NCBI GenBank assembly: GCA_020633675.1
Contig: JACKDE010000005.1
Span: 310,001 to 374,000, forward strand
Reading direction: 5' to 3'
DNA: 64,000 bases
From: Deferribacteres bacterium
GTDB lineage: Bacteria; Zhuqueibacterota; Zhuqueibacteria; Zhuqueibacterales; Geothermadaptataceae
Made by a program: the position numbers and the translations under genes. Below are positions 17,219-25,646 of the stretch, in pieces. Under the pieces are notes generated by a model. That model made no database searches, had not been told where the DNA came from, and saw only the letters and a program-made list of their open reading frames with translations. The first letter of the stretch is position 1. Each line of letters begins with the position of its first letter.

Positions 17219-19381
17219 CTAATGCAGCAGCATTTCTTCTTCCAGCGTCACATTGAGCTGCTTTTTGCGTTGCCGGTAGAAGCGTGTATCTTTAGGATGC
17301 AATGGACACTCATCCGGATTGAACTCAGGATCATCGATCTGGCTGATCGCCGCTTGCAGGGCCTCTTCATCGGTGCGAAAGATGTTTTTGCGGCCGATCG
17401 CTTTCAAAAAACCAGTCACCGCCAACTTCTCCATAATCTGGCGCTTGAGGCCCGTGAACACCATTTGCACCCCCATCTCCTGCAATTGTCTGTATACATT
17501 GCGCAGCATTTCCAGCCCGGAGGCATCGATATAATTGATGCCGTCACTGACCACAAGAATAAATTGGGTTTTTGGCTTGGATGAACAAATTTTCATCACA
17601 ATATTTTCAAAAAAGCTGACATCCGCATAATCAAGCGAGCCATCAAAGCGGAAAATCGAAATGTAATCACAGGTCGGCAGATTGTAGGTTTTTGCATCGT
17701 GCAGTGTGCCATCCCAGTGGCGGCCAAGCAACACGGCACGAGGTTTGGTTCGGCGCACCAAATAAAATACCATCGCGAGGCTGGCGCCGAGGTAAACACC
17801 ATTTTGCAAATTAGGCGCGAATGCAAGCGTCGTGACAAAAGTAATGATTGCCGTCACGGCATCGAAGGGATTGACTTTCCATGCAGTGATAAATGGCCTG
17901 AAATTGATCAGGCCCGTTACGCTGCTGATAATGACGGCGGCGAGAACGGATTCCGGCAGTAAATAGAATGCGCCAGTGAAAAAAAGCAGCGTAAGCATCA
18001 CGACGCTGCCGGCAACGACCGACGAAAAGCCGGTTTTTGCCCCCATGGCCAGGTTGATTGCTGATCGCGAGAAGGAGCCTGCGACCGGATAGGACATATT
18101 GAAACTGCCTACTACGTTTGCGACACCAATGCCGATCATTTCCTGATCAACATCGAGACGCTGGCGCGTTTTGGTGGCAATGGCTTTGGCGATTGATAGC
18201 GCTTCTACAAACCCGATCAAAACCAGTATAAAAGCTCCCGGCAACAAAGCCAGGGCCTTATCAAAATCGACTTTCGGGACGGAGAGCTCCGGCAAACCGG
18301 CCGGGATTGCACCGACGACCTTTCCCCCATGTGACAGTTTCACTGTCTGATCAGCGGAAATCGACACGATGCGCCATTTCTCCATTTCTGTGCTCGCAGC
18401 AGGTGTCGTTCCATCTGTTGGCGGCACAATCCTTTTGCCGAGAATACTGTATAAGAGCGCCTTGTTGGCTTTCTCAGCTTTCTCGATCTGCACAGCCAGC
18501 ACGCGGCGTTTATAAAGCGCTTCAAGCACTTCCGGGTCTTGTGTGGATTCGAGCGTCTGGCCATTCAGAATAGTGTTTTCTCGCGCCAACTCGACCTTCA
18601 TTTCAAAAAGGCGCTCGGTTTCGGCGAGATAGTTTTGCGCCTTTTGGCGTATCTGCTCATTCGGCAACGCATCGACCGGCACCACCTGATCTTGTTGAAA
18701 GCCGGTCAGCCAACTAATCAGGATGGTCAGCGGTACTGCGATCAGTACGCCGGGCAATTGTGGTCGAACTTTTCGTATAAATACAATTGTTGCAAAGGCA
18801 AGCAAGCCGATCAACAAAGTTGGTAGATGGGTTTCACCGATTTTTTGCAAAACGACAAAGATATCGGTTAATAAGTGGCCATTACGGATGCGCACAACCC
18901 CCAGCAATTTGTCTAATTGAGACAAACCGATAATAATTGCAGCCGCATTGGTGAAGCCGACCACCACCGGGTAGGAGAGAAAATTTACGATAATGCCCAT
19001 GCGCAGCGCGCCGAGCAAAATACGGATCACACCAGCCACCAAAGCCAGCATAATGGCCAGCTCAATGAATTTCTGCGTACCTTCAACGGCAAATGGCGCC
19101 AAAATACTGGCTGTCAGCAGAGAAGAGAGCGCGGCCGGGCCGGTGCTGAGTTGATTGGAAGATCCCCAAAGCGCCGCAACCATTACCGGCAAGAATGCGG
19201 CATAAAGTCCGTAATATGCTGGTAATCCCGCAAGCTGGGCATAAGCCATAGATTGCGGAATCAACACCAAGGCAACCGTGGTTCCTGCGATCAGATCAGC
19301 ACGCAAAGTCCCTATTGTCATCGGGAACCAGCGCAGAAATGGAAAGAAATATGTAAGAATTGATTTTTTGTTTTTTGTCAT
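17219..19381 (-). CDS. SulP family anion permease with STAS domain and a large cytoplasmic insertion
   Basis: About 720 residues from the ATG at 19381. The SulP membrane core has VALVLIPQSMAYAQLAGLP, STGPAALSSLL and GSFNMSYPVAGSFSRSAIN. A C-terminal STAS domain (SLDYADVSFFEN, then DGINYIDASGLEML) follows. SulP proteins transport sulfate, bicarbonate or related anions. Between two membrane segments there is an insertion of about 125 residues (18317-18694), charged and coiled-coil-like, that is absent from the second SulP of this window. Neighbouring sulfur genes suggest a sulfur oxyanion substrate, but this is inference. Confidence 0.9.
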   Translation of the reverse strand: MTKNKKSILTYFFPFLRWFPMTIGTLRADLIAGTTVALVLIPQSMAYAQLAGLPAYYGLYAAFLPVMVAALWGSSNQLSTGPAALSSLLTASILAPFAVEGTQKFIELAIMLALVAGVIRILLGALRMGIIVNFLSYPVVVGFTNAAAIIIGLSQLDKLLGVVRIRNGHLLTDIFVVLQKIGETHLPTLLIGLLAFATIVFIRKVRPQLPGVLIAVPLTILISWLTGFQQDQVVPVDALPNEQIRQKAQNYLAETERLFEMKVELARENTILNGQTLESTQDPEVLEALYKRRVLAVQIEKAEKANKALLYSILGKRIVPPTDGTTPAASTEMEKWRIVSISADQTVKLSHGGKVVGAIPAGLPELSVPKVDFDKALALLPGAFILVLIGFVEALSIAKAIATKTRQRLDVDQEMIGIGVANVVGSFNMSYPVAGSFSRSAINLAMGAKTGFSSVVAGSVVMLTLLFFTGAFYLLPESVLAAVIISSVTGLINFRPFITAWKVNPFDAVTAIITFVTTLAFAPNLQNGVYLGASLAMVFYLVRRTKPRAVLLGRHWDGTLHDAKTYNLPTCDYISIFRFDGSLDYADVSFFENIVMKICSSKPKTQFILVVSDGINYIDASGLEMLRNVYRQLQEMGVQMVFTGLKRQIMEKLAVTGFLKAIGRKNIFRTDEEALQAAISQIDDPEFNPDECPLHPKDTRFYRQRKKQLNVTLEEEMLLH

Positions 19382-19416
19382 TGAAATTTTACAGCGAACA
19401 GGATTGTCGTTAAGCA

Positions 19417-19450
19417 AAAAAAAGCCCTGACGGAAATCGACCAGGGCTTT
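19417..19450 (-). terminator. Intrinsic terminator downstream of the DUF302 gene
   Basis: A nine-base inverted repeat (AAAGCCCTG at 19421-19429 and CAGGGCTTT at 19442-19450) is followed on the minus strand by a run of eight T. It lies about 300 bases past the DUF302 stop and just before the SulP start, separating the two transcripts. Confidence 0.75.
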
Positions 19451-19757
19451 AAACAGAATCCTTCACCAAAAACGCAAGAGGCATGCAATCTGGCGAACGT
19501 TTCAACTCATTCATATCAAGAATCAGAGACTGCATTTCCTGTTTCAACTCGCCTTTTGATCATTTTTATGGTGTGCACTTCTTCTGGCAATTCATAATAA
19601 ATGCGTTTGCTGCCAGCCCTGTCAACACCGATTTTCACAAAATTATCAGCGTGCAAGATAACAAAAAAAACAGCGAAAGAAAAAATATTTTTTTGATTTT
19701 ACAAAGCACTCGATTGTGCCCGTGACAGTGAAGTGCTGATAAAAAATCAGCCTGGCA
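19451..19757. other. Gene-free stretch
   Basis: About 300 bases between the terminator and the DUF302 stop. It is AT-rich with many A and T runs. No coding frame or repeat of note was recognised. Confidence 0.5.
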
Positions 19758-20141
19758 CTAAACCCCTTCAATGACCTTTTGCAGACGACGCCGCACTTCT
19801 TCCGCATGTTCACGCAGCGATTCATTTTCAACCGCTGTCATCGATGCAACCGGGTCGATGGCGGATACGACCACACCGGACTCCTTCTCCTGCACCACCA
19901 CATTGCATGGCAGCATCAGGCCAATCTGCTCTTCAGCCTGCAAAACCTTATATGCAATCGGTGGATTACAAGCACCCAATATTTTGTAAGGCCGGAAATC
20001 GGCATCAAGCTTTTTCTTCATGGTTGCCTTGACATCAATTTCCGTCAGAACACCAAAGCCTTCATCTTTCAGCAATTCAGTCACATGCGCGATGGCATCT
20101 TCGAAACTACGGTTGGTTTCCTTTGCAAAATAATACTTCAT
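19758..20141 (-). CDS. DUF302 domain protein
   Basis: 127 residues from the ATG at 20141, with GAGGAAG six bases upstream. The sequence shows the DUF302 pattern: EDAIAHVTELLKDEGFGVLTEIDVKATMKKKL, then YKILGACNPPIAYKVLQ and GLMLPCNVVV, followed by DPVASM. Single conserved cysteines sit in GACNPP and LPCNV. DUF302 proteins are small cytoplasmic proteins of unknown biochemical role that often occur near sulfur and heavy-metal genes. Its position between two SulP genes and next to a persulfide dioxygenase fits that pattern. Confidence 0.88.
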   Translation of the reverse strand: MKYYFAKETNRSFEDAIAHVTELLKDEGFGVLTEIDVKATMKKKLDADFRPYKILGACNPPIAYKVLQAEEQIGLMLPCNVVVQEKESGVVVSAIDPVASMTAVENESLREHAEEVRRRLQKVIEGV

Positions 20142-20615
20142 GATCTTCCTCACTTTTCATACATTCAACGCCTGATCAACCCTTTGGGCCAGTTTAACGA
20201 ACAGGAACACGCAACCAACAAGCATTTCATACTACGCATCCCTGACTTGGGTATCCGCTTCCGCTATCATTCACGAGCAGGCAAATAGCTTAGCTACTAT
20301 TGCAGTAGCGCAGAACATTTGCTCAACATGGTAGTTGGCATCCATCAAGGTCAATGCAAGACATCTATCATTTATTGTAAGGCATGACTGGCACCGGAGC
20401 CTTGCTTTGCTGCATGCACTATATCCAGAGACCACTCACAATGCCGGCTATAGTAAAGGCTCGCCGAGCGTGCCTTCGATCAACTTAGCGTGTGCAATAC
20501 CCAAGGCACGCGCCCTGCATATCTACTCAATTTGGTGACTTCTGTTGTAGAATTTCTCTCCTTTTAACAGGTTCACATTCGGTTCAATTTGCGGCAACAC
20601 TTTCAATACCTTTTG
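20142..20615. other. Gene-free stretch
   Basis: About 470 bases between the DUF302 gene and the second SulP gene. No convincing coding frame, hairpin or repeat was found. Some reading frames look protein-like over short spans but are broken by stops. Confidence 0.4.
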
Positions 20616-22337
20616 TTATTGCGCAATGACGATGCCGCGCGGCGCTTCATTCTCGATGCTCTCGATCTGCCCATGAAAATGTTTGATCGCGTCTTCAATA
20701 CAATAAAAAAAGTGATCGGCCCCGAGCAAATCATAGAAGCTCGAACGTTTCATTACATCTCGAACCGGCCCGCGCACATTTGCCATATAAAACTGAATAT
20801 CACGTCGTTGATAATTTTTGACAATTTCACTCAAAGCTGTCACCGCAGACGAATCGATACTGGAGACGCTGCTGGCGTCAAATACGATGGCGTGCAATGG
20901 CGATGTGGTTTTGTGCTCAAGCTTCTGCAGGCGATCTCGCAAATATTCAATATTGGCAAAATAGAGCGGCGCATCGATTCTTAAAATGGCCAGACCGTCT
21001 GTCGTTTCAGCTTCCGGATAGCGCTCGATATTTCGAAAAATAGTGCTCCCTGGCAGACGTCCAAGCTCGGCTGAATGAGGCGCTGTCGTCTGCTTAATAA
21101 CCAGAACCAGCGAAGCAAACACACTGACCAGGATACCATTTTCAATGCCAAGTGTCAGGGTTGACACAAACGCCAGGATCAGAAGCGACAGATCCGATTT
21201 TTTGACCCGATACAGAAAAACCACTTCCTTGACATCGATCAGCCCCAATACCGCAACCATGATAATCGCAGCTAAGACGGCATAGGGCAAATAATAGAAC
21301 AAATTCGTTAAAAAAAGCACCGTCAGCGCAATGGTGCCTGCAGTAATCATCGAGGCCAGGCCTGTGCGCGCGCCAGTCTGCGCATTGACAGCCGTTCGCG
21401 AGAATCCACCGGTGACCGGATAGGCTCCGAAAAACCCGGCAGCAATGTTTGCCAAACCCAAGCCGGTCAGTTCCTGATTCGCCTCGATTTCGTACTGATT
21501 GCGAGCAGCAAATGACTTCGCAACGGCAATTGACTGCGTAAAGCCAACCATCGAAATGGCCAGCGCAATTGGCAGCAGAGAAAGAACTGCATCGCCATCG
21601 ACGGCAGGCAATTGGGGACTCGGCAAGCCGCCTGGCACCACACCGACAATTTTCACACCAGCATCAGCCAATCCCAAAAGCCACACCAATGTTGTTCCGA
21701 CCGCGACCACAACCAAAGCGCCCGGTAGCAGCTTTTGCCACTTCTTCAAGATCATCAACATTGCAATGCTCGACACGCCAATGATCAGCGTCGTCACGTG
21801 CACATCGCTGATATGTTGAAGCGTGTACCACAAAATTGTGTGTATGCCGCCACGCGGGATCGCGATGCCAAGCAAGTGTTTCAGTTGGCTCAGGCCAATT
21901 ATCAGCGCTGCTGCTGAGGTGAATCCACTGATGACCGGATGTGCTAAAAAGTTGACCAAAAATCCGAGCCGCGTCATGCCCATGCCGAGTTGTACTATTC
22001 CAACCAACAGAGCGAGCAAAGTTGCCAGTAGGAGGTACTCGCCCGTTCCTGGCTGGGCCAAACGGCTCACACCGGTAGCGACCATCAGCGAAACAATAGC
22101 AACCGGACCGACGGCAAGCTGCGGCGAAGAGCCAAACATGGCATAGATCAAAAGTGGCACGATCGACGCATACAGACCGACAATTAGCGGCAGGCCAGCC
22201 AGCATGGCATAAGCCATACCTTGCGGAACCAGCATGACCGCTACTGTTAGGCCGGCTGCGATATCACCGCGCAGATCATTTCGCTGATACTTCGGCAGCC
22301 AGTGTACGATTGGAATCCATTTTTTAAGCGATTGCAT
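20616..22337 (-). CDS. SulP family anion permease with STAS domain
   Basis: 573 residues, the usual SulP length. It has VAVMLVPQGMAYAMLAGLP, AVGPVAIVSLMVATG, SGFTSAAALIIGLSQL and AGFFGAYPVTGGFSRTAVN in the membrane core. A C-terminal STAS domain contains VFDASSVSSIDSSAVTAL. It should be an inner-membrane anion transporter. The start lies four bases after the stop of the CstB-like gene, so the two are one operon. This makes export or import of a sulfur oxyanion such as thiosulfate or sulfite plausible, though the substrate is not visible in the sequence. Confidence 0.92.
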   Translation of the reverse strand: MQSLKKWIPIVHWLPKYQRNDLRGDIAAGLTVAVMLVPQGMAYAMLAGLPLIVGLYASIVPLLIYAMFGSSPQLAVGPVAIVSLMVATGVSRLAQPGTGEYLLLATLLALLVGIVQLGMGMTRLGFLVNFLAHPVISGFTSAAALIIGLSQLKHLLGIAIPRGGIHTILWYTLQHISDVHVTTLIIGVSSIAMLMILKKWQKLLPGALVVVAVGTTLVWLLGLADAGVKIVGVVPGGLPSPQLPAVDGDAVLSLLPIALAISMVGFTQSIAVAKSFAARNQYEIEANQELTGLGLANIAAGFFGAYPVTGGFSRTAVNAQTGARTGLASMITAGTIALTVLFLTNLFYYLPYAVLAAIIMVAVLGLIDVKEVVFLYRVKKSDLSLLILAFVSTLTLGIENGILVSVFASLVLVIKQTTAPHSAELGRLPGSTIFRNIERYPEAETTDGLAILRIDAPLYFANIEYLRDRLQKLEHKTTSPLHAIVFDASSVSSIDSSAVTALSEIVKNYQRRDIQFYMANVRGPVRDVMKRSSFYDLLGADHFFYCIEDAIKHFHGQIESIENEAPRGIVIAQ

Positions 22338-22341
22338 GATA

Positions 22342-23769
22342 TTACGTGGTCACATCGCCGCCATTTTCCTGCCAAGCTTCGAAGCCACCCGCAAGATGCA
22401 CGGTTTCATAGCCATGTCTTTGCAGATAGGAACTGGCAATCGCAGACCGGTTGTCGGTGCGGCAGTGGACGTAAACAGTCTGGTTTTTCGGCACTTCGCT
22501 CAGGCGCGGCAGCAACCTGGTGTATGCGACATTTGCTGCGCCCGGCACGTGGCCAGCTTCATATTCAGCCTGTCCGCGCACATCCAGAATATATTGTCCG
22601 TTGAGTGATCCGATTTCATGAATCGGTATCGACGGTGTTTTGATCAGGTTGCCACCAAGGGCCTCGTATGCTGCAAGTGCATCCGGTGTCGTATAACCGG
22701 CAACGTCATCCAAACCGATACGAATCAACATCGTAACAGCATGCTGCAGATTCTCCTCATCAACAATCAAATAAATCGGTGAACCGGGCTCCACATATGA
22801 ACCTGTCACGTTCGAAAAATAACTATTGAGCGGCGCCCACAATGCACCGCGGACATGGCCATCGCGATACTCATCCCATGAGCGTGTATCCAGAATCATA
22901 ACCTGTTCGGCCACCAGCTTTTGCAATTTTGCAGCATCAATATGTGTTGGCGCAGGCATTTTGCCCAATATTTTCGGCCCTATTTTGTTTTCGCGCTTCA
23001 TACGTGCGAAATAGACCGGTGGCTCTGGTTGTCCATCGAGAATCGCTGCAACAAATTGCTCTTCATCGGCAGCATCGGCAATTGCGGCGTTAAAACGCTT
23101 TTCGTAGCCGACGGTCGATTGCGGAACGGCGCCGAGCGCTTTGCCGCATGCACTTCCCGCTCCGTGAGCAGGCCACACCTGCAGATAGTCCGGCAAAGCT
23201 TTAAAGCGCTGCAGCGACTGGAACAGTACGCGCGCGGACGGCTCCTTTGCGCCCTGTTGCCCTGCGGCAGTTTCCAGCAAATCCGGACGGCCGACATCGC
23301 CGACAAACACGAAATCACCCGTTGCAATGCCCATCGGTTCGCTCGCACCTCCGCCAAGGTCGGTCACCAGGAAACTGATGTGCTCTGGAGTATGTCCCGG
23401 TGTGTGAATCACTTTCAATTCTATGTTGCCAACCATAAACCGATCGCCATCATGCAGCAGCGTGTGCGCATAGCTGCCTTTATCGCTTTTGCTGTGCAGC
23501 CATTGGTATTTCCAGTCTTTATCGCCTTCATCCGAAAGATAAAGATGCGCGCCGGTGCGCTCGGCCATTTCGCGTGCGCCGGACAGAAAGTCGGCATGAA
23601 TATGCGTTTCCGTGATAGCGGTAATCTTCATGCCCTCTTTCGCAGCGGCTTCGATATACCGGTCGACGTCGCGCTCCGGATCGATCACGAGCGCCTCGCC
23701 GGTGCGCTGGCAGCCGATCAGATAAGCCGCTTGAGCAAGATTGTCATCATAGAGCATGCGAAACAGCAT
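22342..23769 (-). CDS. CstB-like persulfide dioxygenase-rhodanese fusion
   Basis: 475 residues in three modules. The N-terminal metallo-beta-lactamase domain (about 1-250) has THIHADFLSG, HTPGHTPEH and GDVGRPDL, as in ETHE1-type persulfide dioxygenases. A middle rhodanese-like domain (about 270-360) has LIVDEEN where the active-site loop should be, so it lacks the cysteine. The C-terminal rhodanese (about 375-475) keeps VHCRTDNRSA. This dioxygenase / pseudo-rhodanese / rhodanese order matches CstB of Staphylococcus, which oxidises persulfides and yields thiosulfate. The start has GGAGG seven bases upstream. It is divergent from an ArsR-type regulator and co-transcribed with SulP. Confidence 0.9.
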   Translation of the reverse strand: MLFRMLYDDNLAQAAYLIGCQRTGEALVIDPERDVDRYIEAAAKEGMKITAITETHIHADFLSGAREMAERTGAHLYLSDEGDKDWKYQWLHSKSDKGSYAHTLLHDGDRFMVGNIELKVIHTPGHTPEHISFLVTDLGGGASEPMGIATGDFVFVGDVGRPDLLETAAGQQGAKEPSARVLFQSLQRFKALPDYLQVWPAHGAGSACGKALGAVPQSTVGYEKRFNAAIADAADEEQFVAAILDGQPEPPVYFARMKRENKIGPKILGKMPAPTHIDAAKLQKLVAEQVMILDTRSWDEYRDGHVRGALWAPLNSYFSNVTGSYVEPGSPIYLIVDEENLQHAVTMLIRIGLDDVAGYTTPDALAAYEALGGNLIKTPSIPIHEIGSLNGQYILDVRGQAEYEAGHVPGAANVAYTRLLPRLSEVPKNQTVYVHCRTDNRSAIASSYLQRHGYETVHLAGGFEAWQENGGDVTT

Positions 23770-23857
23770 CCGGATACCTCCAAGTTTGTTCCCGACCTCT
23801 TGTACCTATTTTTTAATCCACGCAAACGCCAACAGAAGCAGCGCCTTTAAATTCTAA

Positions 23858-23891
23858 AAAAGGAATATAAACAGCTTCATCAAAAAAGCAA
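23858..23891 (-). promoter_or_regulatory. Candidate promoter and operator of the CstB-like gene
   Basis: On the minus strand TTGCTT (23891-23886) and TATATT (23869-23864) are 16 bases apart. The -10 box lies within AAAAGGAATATA (23858-23869 on the plus strand), a 12-mer repeated at the divergent arsR promoter. This suggests one regulator binds both -10 regions. Confidence 0.45.
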
Positions 23892-23986
23892 TGTTTTTTT
23901 AAAATCAGAAAATCTTTGTAATTATAAGCACAAATCCACATTTCCAAACTTTCAATCAAAAACACTTTCTCTATCTCAAAAACATC

Positions 23987-24018
23987 TTGCTATTTTCCAC
24001 AAAAGGAATATATTAAAC
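23987..24018 (+). promoter_or_regulatory. Candidate promoter and operator of the arsR-type gene
   Basis: TTGCTA (23987-23992) and TATATT (24009-24014) are 16 bases apart. The repeat AAAAGGAATATA (24001-24012) covers the -10 box. An AAGGAG ribosome site follows at 24033, six bases before the ATG. Confidence 0.5.
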
Positions 24019-24044
24019 ACCAGCTATCAATCAAGGAGATATCA

Positions 24045-24359
24045 ATGGCGTCCCAACTGCTGCCTGAAGCTTTTTTAGAAAAAGTCGCCCAAAGATTCAA
24101 AGCCCTGGGAGATCCACTTCGACTAAAGCTGCTCAACAATCTCGGAGAACATGGCGAGATGTGTGTAATGGAATTGGTTGAAGCAACAGGTCAGCAACAG
24201 GCAAATATCAGCAAGCATCTTGCGGTTATGACCCGCGAGGGTTTGTTGCGGCGCCGTAAATCCGGCTTAAAGGTTTATTATTCAATAGACGACCCCAGTA
24301 TTCATGGACTCTGTTTGTTGGTTTGTGGCCGCCTGCGCGAAGAAGGTATGAATGTGTAA
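24045..24359 (+). CDS. ArsR/SmtB family transcriptional repressor, candidate persulfide sensor
   Basis: 104 residues with a winged helix: FKALGDPLRLKLLNNLGEHG, then the recognition region QQANISKHLAVMTREGLLRRR and a wing with LKVYYSIDD. Cysteines occur at 40 (in GEMCVMELVE) and at 90 and 94 (in GLCLLVCG). BigR and SqrR, which sense persulfides, also use one cysteine in the second helix and one in the last helix, so a dithiol sulfur switch is plausible here. A metal sensor is the alternative. It is divergent from the CstB-like gene and precedes tusA, so it probably controls the sulfur block. Confidence 0.88.
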   Translation: MASQLLPEAFLEKVAQRFKALGDPLRLKLLNNLGEHGEMCVMELVEATGQQQANISKHLAVMTREGLLRRRKSGLKVYYSIDDPSIHGLCLLVCGRLREEGMNV

Positions 24360-24556
24360 TTGATTGTTGGGCCTTCCAAGCATGCGGGCGGCGTGGGGTT
24401 TGTCGCCTACCGTTTTATCCTCACCGAACATGCACTTTCGTAAAAATTATTTTTCCACTCCCGTTCTATCCAACTTGCGTTTTTCAAAATCATTCAAAAT
24501 CTTGATTTCCTCTTTTTGCACAACTATCGCTGATCATTTGCATGGAGGAAGCACAT

Positions 24557-24796
24557 TTGGAAATCAAAGCAGATAAATATCTCGATTGCATTGGCCTCAA
24601 TTGTCCAATGCCGGTCGTCAAAACCAAAAAGGCGATCAAGGACATGGAAGTAGGCGCTGTTCTGGAAATGGTCGCCACCGATCCCGGCGCCATCCCGGAC
24701 ATGCAAGCCTGGGCCAATCAGACGCAGCATGAGCTGTTGTCAGCGGAAAAATTCGACGGCGACAAATTTCGTTTTCTCATAAAAAAAACACACTAA
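24557..24796 (+). CDS. TusA-like sulfur carrier protein
   Basis: 79 residues from a TTG at 24557, which has GGAGG eight bases upstream; an ATG at 24542 lacks a ribosome site. The protein has LDCIGLNCPMPVVKTKKAI, containing the CPxP sulfur-binding motif of TusA/SirA proteins, followed by a short beta-alpha-beta fold. TusA carries persulfide sulfur between enzymes. It stands between the arsR-type gene and a DsrE-like gene, a pairing typical of sulfur-trafficking operons. Confidence 0.9.
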   Translation: MEIKADKYLDCIGLNCPMPVVKTKKAIKDMEVGAVLEMVATDPGAIPDMQAWANQTQHELLSAEKFDGDKFRFLIKKTH

Positions 24797-24847
24797 TCAC
24801 ACATGACTTTCCTGCTTTTTTAGCCGGTCATCCAACTCAGGTACCCG

Positions 24848-25378
24848 ATGAATCAGAACAATGCTTCCCACCCTCGTCGTCTCGCTCTCATCGCCAGCAG
24901 AGGCACGCTGGATTGGGCCTACCCGCCATTTATTCTTGCCAGCGCTGCTGCTGCGATGGATTGGCAGGTCGCGGTTTTTTTTACCTTCTACGGCTTGCCG
25001 CTTCTCAAAAAAGATCTGAGCGCCGCTGTCACGCCAGCCGGCAATCCGGCCATGCCGATGCGGTTGCCATTTGGACCGGAAGGTCTGCAAAAAATCGACT
25101 GGAGCGCCAACCTGCCGAATCTCATTCTCAATAATGTACCCGGGATCGATAGCATGGCGACCAGCCTGATGAAAAAAAAGTTTAAGCAAAAAGGTGTCGC
25201 CAGCCTCGATGAATTGCGCGAAGCCTGCGTCGATCTCGAAGTGCGTATGATTGGCTGCCAAATGACCATGGATGTGTTTGGATTTAGCAAGGACGAATTT
25301 ATTGATGAATGTGAAATTGGCGGTGCTGCCACATTTCTCGAATTCGCCGCAGATGCTGATGTCAGTCTGTTTGTCTAG
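24848..25378 (+). CDS. DsrE/DsrF-like (DsrE2-type) sulfur-trafficking protein
   Basis: 176 residues. It starts with LALIASRGTLDWAYPPFILA and has AMDWQVAVFFTFYGL, a long loop, and a segment with RMIGCQMTMDVFGFSKDEF, which is the conserved cysteine region of DsrE2/DrsE-like proteins. A hydrophobic helix lies near 25-50. DsrE2 proteins accept sulfur from TusA or rhodanese. It follows tusA by 51 bases. The substrate route is inferred from the neighbourhood. Confidence 0.87.
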   Translation: MNQNNASHPRRLALIASRGTLDWAYPPFILASAAAAMDWQVAVFFTFYGLPLLKKDLSAAVTPAGNPAMPMRLPFGPEGLQKIDWSANLPNLILNNVPGIDSMATSLMKKKFKQKGVASLDELREACVDLEVRMIGCQMTMDVFGFSKDEFIDECEIGGAATFLEFAADADVSLFV

Positions 25379-25646
25379 GCGGACTTCGATGTCTCGCGCT
25401 TCGCTAAAGTCTCAGCATCGCACAACATCCCGCAAAGCGGCAAAATATAATCCGGGAAACCACATCTGTTACATTTTTTGTGACAAAACACTGCTGTACT
25501 GAATAAACACACCTGATCACACTTGCACAACCATTTCTTTAGATACTTGCATCAATGCAAAATACGTTTTGACAATATACATTCTGGGACTGCCCTTCAA
25601 ATCCTGCGTCACTGGGCGGGTCGGTAGAAGAAAGTGAAGAGAGCAC

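Noticed and set aside
20335..20538. Short open frame in the gap before the second SulP gene
   Set aside because: No ribosome site, no domain and atypical composition.
22921..23850. Long plus-strand open frame opposite the CstB-like gene
   Set aside because: Shadow of a well-supported gene; it also runs into the divergent promoter region.
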